From assembly GCA_964483175.1 (NCBI GenBank), contig CAZAAT010000087.1:1-7548 (forward strand): a stretch of DNA of 7,548 nucleotides. The letters are read 5' to 3'. The notes beneath the pieces are model-generated. The model ran no database searches and was not told the DNA's origin. It saw only the letters and a program-made list of their open reading frames with translations. The translations under genes and the position numbers were made by a program. The stretch is from JAAYHC01 sp964483175 (GTDB taxonomy: Bacteria > Bacillota > UBA5301). Below, in pieces: positions 5,773-7,548 of this stretch. The number at the start of each line of letters is the position of its first letter. Within the stretch, counting starts at the first letter, position 1.

Positions 5773-5781
5773 TGGTATAAT
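5773..5781 (+). promoter_or_regulatory. Extended -10 promoter for mlpA-dut
   Basis: TGGTATAAT (5773-5781) is a perfect extended -10 element (TGnTATAAT). No convincing -35 box is found 16-18 bases upstream, where the sequence reads around GTACCA, so recognition would rest on the extended -10. Initiation near 5788 would leave a leader of about 20 bases before the start codon. Confidence 0.6.
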
Positions 5782-5809
5782 CAAACAGTGAGATAATTAA
5801 GAAGGGACG

Positions 5810-7066
5810 ATGCGAGTGAAATATGAACGAACTACATTAGATAACGGGCTCAGAGTTATTTCTGAAAAGTTGGACCATGTCCGGTCGGCCTGTATAGGGT
5901 TATGGTTTAAAGCAGGCTCTCGCAATGAGGAGCCTCCTCATTCTGGAATATCACACTTAATTGAACATCTGACATTTAAAGGAACAGCCACTCGTAGTGC
6001 CAAAGAAATAGCTATAGCTTTCGATACCATCGGAGGTCAGGTTAACGCTTTTACCAGCAAAGAGTATACCTGTTATTATGCCAAAGTTCTTGATGAGCAT
6101 TTTCCAACAGCTGTAGAATTATTGGCGGATATGGTCTTGTATCCGGCCGATGATACTGAGCTGATTGAGCGGGAAAAAGGGGTGGTTCTTGAGGAAATCA
6201 AGATGTATGAGGATTCCCCTGACGAAATAGTGCATGACTTGCTTAATCAGGTAGTCTATGCCAAGCATCCTTTGGGCAGGCCGATTCTCGGAACCGCCGA
6301 GAGCGTCAGTCAGATTAGCCTGACCGATATTCAAAATTACCGTCGAGCCTGGTACACTCCTAGTAACCTCGTTGTTGCGGTCGCAGGCAATGTTGAGCAT
6401 TCAGTAGTTGTTGAGCAAATTAGTCGATATTTTGGTTCATGGACTGGGCAAACCAAGCAATCTCCCGATCGGGTAGCGGGTTATCTGCCCGGGCAGCTCA
6501 AACGTCACAAAGACATCGAGCAGGCACATTTATGTTTGGGGGTCAGAGGCCTCTCCCGGGGAGATAAACGCAAGTATGCCTTGTTTCTGCTCGACAGCAT
6601 TTTGGGCGGTGGCATGAGTTCGCGTTTGTTTCAGGAACTTCGGGAAGAACGGGGTTTAGTGTACAGTACCTATTCATACCACGCCTCTTATCATGATGTC
6701 GGGACTTTAGGGATTTATGCCGCAACTGGAGCAGACAAAGCCCAACTGGTAACGGAGGTAATTACCAAAGAGATTGATGATCTGGCTACTAATGGGGTGA
6801 GCGAATCTGAATTGAACCGGTCCAAACAGCAGCTAAAAGGTTCATTGATGCTCAGCTTGGAAAACACCTCTGGTCGAATGGGACGACTTGGCAAAGGCGA
6901 ACTTTTTGGGGAGGAGATTAAAACTCCGAATGAATTGATCGAGATTATTAACCAAACGACACTCGAAGATGTTAATACTTTAGCGAAAGAGATTTTAGGG
7001 CAGCCGGTTTCAACGGCCCTTGTCTTGCCGGAAGGGAAAGGTGACCAGGGAAATGGTACAGATTGA
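5810..7066 (+). CDS. mlpA: M16 family zinc peptidase (MlpA/YmxG, processing-peptidase-like)
   Basis: A 418-residue zinc metalloprotease of the insulinase/mitochondrial processing peptidase family, single-chain and probably cytoplasmic (no signal peptide). The inverted zinc motif HLIEH gives H49, E52 (base) and H53; the third ligand is E129 in VVLEEIKMYEDSPD. The C-terminal half carries the substrate-binding R/Y element RGLVYSTYSY (281-290), GGGMSSRLFQ and LKGSLMLSLE. Long blocks such as GGQVNAFTSKEYTCYYAKVL are nearly identical to what I recall of B. subtilis MlpA, and length is normal, so the protein should be active. B. subtilis MlpA has been linked to control of extracellular protease production; its native substrates are poorly known. 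ATG 5810 follows AAGGG at only 3 bases, whereas the in-frame GTG 5816 would have about 9 bases, so translation may begin at either. The gene is driven by the extended -10 at 5773-5781 and overlaps dut by 14 bases. In B. subtilis the gene directly follows ylxY; here a GH18 gene intervenes. Confidence 0.95.
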   Translation: MRVKYERTTLDNGLRVISEKLDHVRSACIGLWFKAGSRNEEPPHSGISHLIEHLTFKGTATRSAKEIAIAFDTIGGQVNAFTSKEYTCYYAKVLDEHFPTAVELLADMVLYPADDTELIEREKGVVLEEIKMYEDSPDEIVHDLLNQVVYAKHPLGRPILGTAESVSQISLTDIQNYRRAWYTPSNLVVAVAGNVEHSVVVEQISRYFGSWTGQTKQSPDRVAGYLPGQLKRHKDIEQAHLCLGVRGLSRGDKRKYALFLLDSILGGGMSSRLFQELREERGLVYSTYSYHASYHDVGTLGIYAATGADKAQLVTEVITKEIDDLATNGVSESELNRSKQQLKGSLMLSLENTSGRMGRLGKGELFGEEIKTPNELIEIINQTTLEDVNTLAKEILGQPVSTALVLPEGKGDQGNGTD

Positions 7067-7514
7067 AATAGCAGTTCAGGTCGAACCTGGCTGTGAGGAT
7101 TTACAGTTGCCTCAATACATGAGCGAAGGCGCCAGTGGGCTAGACCTACGGGCGGCAGTAACCGAAGCTACCGTACTTAAACCTGGTTCGTGGAGGTTAA
7201 TCCCAACCGGCTTGCGCATAGCGATACCAAAGGGGTTCGAAGGTCAGATTCGTCCGCGGAGCGGTTTGGCGTTAAAACACGGAATTACCTGTTTGAATAC
7301 CCCTGGAACCATTGACTCGGACTATCGAGGCCCCCTGGGGATTATTTTAATCAACCTAGGGCCTGAAGATTTTGTGGTTTCGCGTGGAGATCGAATCGCC
7401 CAACTGGTTATCACTGAGGTGATCCAGGCCAAATTGGTTCAAGTCTCTAGTCTCGATGATACTCGGCGGGGTGAAGGAGGGTTCGGCCATACCGGTGTTA
7501 GTGTAAAGTTTTAG
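7053..7514 (+). CDS. dut: dUTP diphosphatase (dUTPase), trimeric type
   Basis: Hydrolyses dUTP to dUMP and pyrophosphate, keeping uracil out of DNA and supplying dTMP synthesis; cytoplasmic homotrimer. The 153-residue protein has all five dUTPase motifs: ASGLDLRA (27-34), RPRSGLA (67-73), NTPGTIDSDYRG (82-93, with catalytic-water Asp D88 and Y91), GDRIAQLV (112-119) and the flexible C-terminal RRGEGGFGHTG (138-148, with the stacking aromatic F144). ATG 7053 is preferred over upstream TTG/GTG options (TTG 7020, GTG 7041) because AGGTGA (7039-7044), a 6-base match to the anti-Shine-Dalgarno, stands 8 bases before it, and the protein then has ordinary length. The start lies inside mlpA, giving a 14-base overlap and likely translational coupling. 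As I recall, dut commonly follows mlpA in Clostridia, with dipicolinate synthase or ymxH-like genes further on. It repairs nucleotide pools in the same functional area as nfo in this window. Confidence 0.96.
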   Translation: MVQIEIAVQVEPGCEDLQLPQYMSEGASGLDLRAAVTEATVLKPGSWRLIPTGLRIAIPKGFEGQIRPRSGLALKHGITCLNTPGTIDSDYRGPLGIILINLGPEDFVVSRGDRIAQLVITEVIQAKLVQVSSLDDTRRGEGGFGHTGVSVKF

Positions 7515-7548
7515 TAGGTGAACAAGGAAGATAAGTAATGAGATAGAA

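Noticed and set aside
7515..7548. Start of another gene after dut (ATG at 7538 behind AAGGAAG)
   Set aside because: The frame from ATG 7538 stops after two codons and that from GTG 7518 after six; the next gene must begin beyond the window.
1..7548. Mobile element, CRISPR array, toxin-antitoxin or defence system
   Set aside because: No transposase, integrase, direct-repeat array or small paired genes are present; every sizeable stretch is explained by housekeeping or cell-wall genes.

Overview
The window looks like chromosomal DNA of an endospore-forming Firmicute, probably of the Clostridia/Peptococcaceae type. Its G+C is moderate (judged by eye), Shine-Dalgarno sequences are strong, and gene content is typical of spore formers: a SleB-type cortex hydrolase, PdaB/YlxY-type deacetylases, a YaaH/SleL-like family 18 glycosidase, and the M16 peptidase gene mlpA (ymxG) followed by dut. 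The genus is an inference from gene content, not from a marker gene. I see no mobile element, CRISPR array, tRNA, rRNA or prophage.

Layout. Bases 1-687 hold the 3' part of a MraY/WecA-like glycosyl-phosphate transferase gene, followed closely by endonuclease IV (nfo, 699-1577). A secreted LysM + SleB-type hydrolase follows (1639-2379). A 12-bp hairpin with a U-tract (2404-2450) ends that unit, and its 3' arm is also the Shine-Dalgarno sequence of the next gene. Two tandem, overlapping polysaccharide-deacetylase-family genes come next (2452-3249 and 3246-4217). The second is YlxY-like. Both lack Asp residues of the canonical CE4 motif 1, the second one both of them. A GH18 glycosidase with an SH3 domain lies on the minus strand (5578-4223) and meets the second deacetylase tail to tail with only 5 bases between stop codons. 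A 231-bp divergent intergenic region (5579-5809) holds a cre-like site, a 12-bp palindrome and a good extended -10 promoter. Then mlpA (5810-7066) and dut (7053-7514) overlap by 14 bases. The last 34 bases contain no gene I can support.

How they fit together. From family knowledge, ylxY and mlpA are neighbours in Bacillus subtilis, and dut often follows mlpA in Clostridia. This is therefore a variant of a known conserved cluster, split by a minus-strand glycosidase gene and carrying an extra deacetylase paralogue. Five of the eight genes (MraY-like, SleB-like, two deacetylase-family, GH18) act on or near the envelope, plausibly spore cortex or coat peptidoglycan; nfo and dut are DNA-maintenance genes. 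I found no wholly new system. The best leads are the terminator/RBS-overlapping hairpin at 2404-2451, the graded loss of catalytic residues in the tandem deacetylases, the inserted GH18 gene and its cre-like site.
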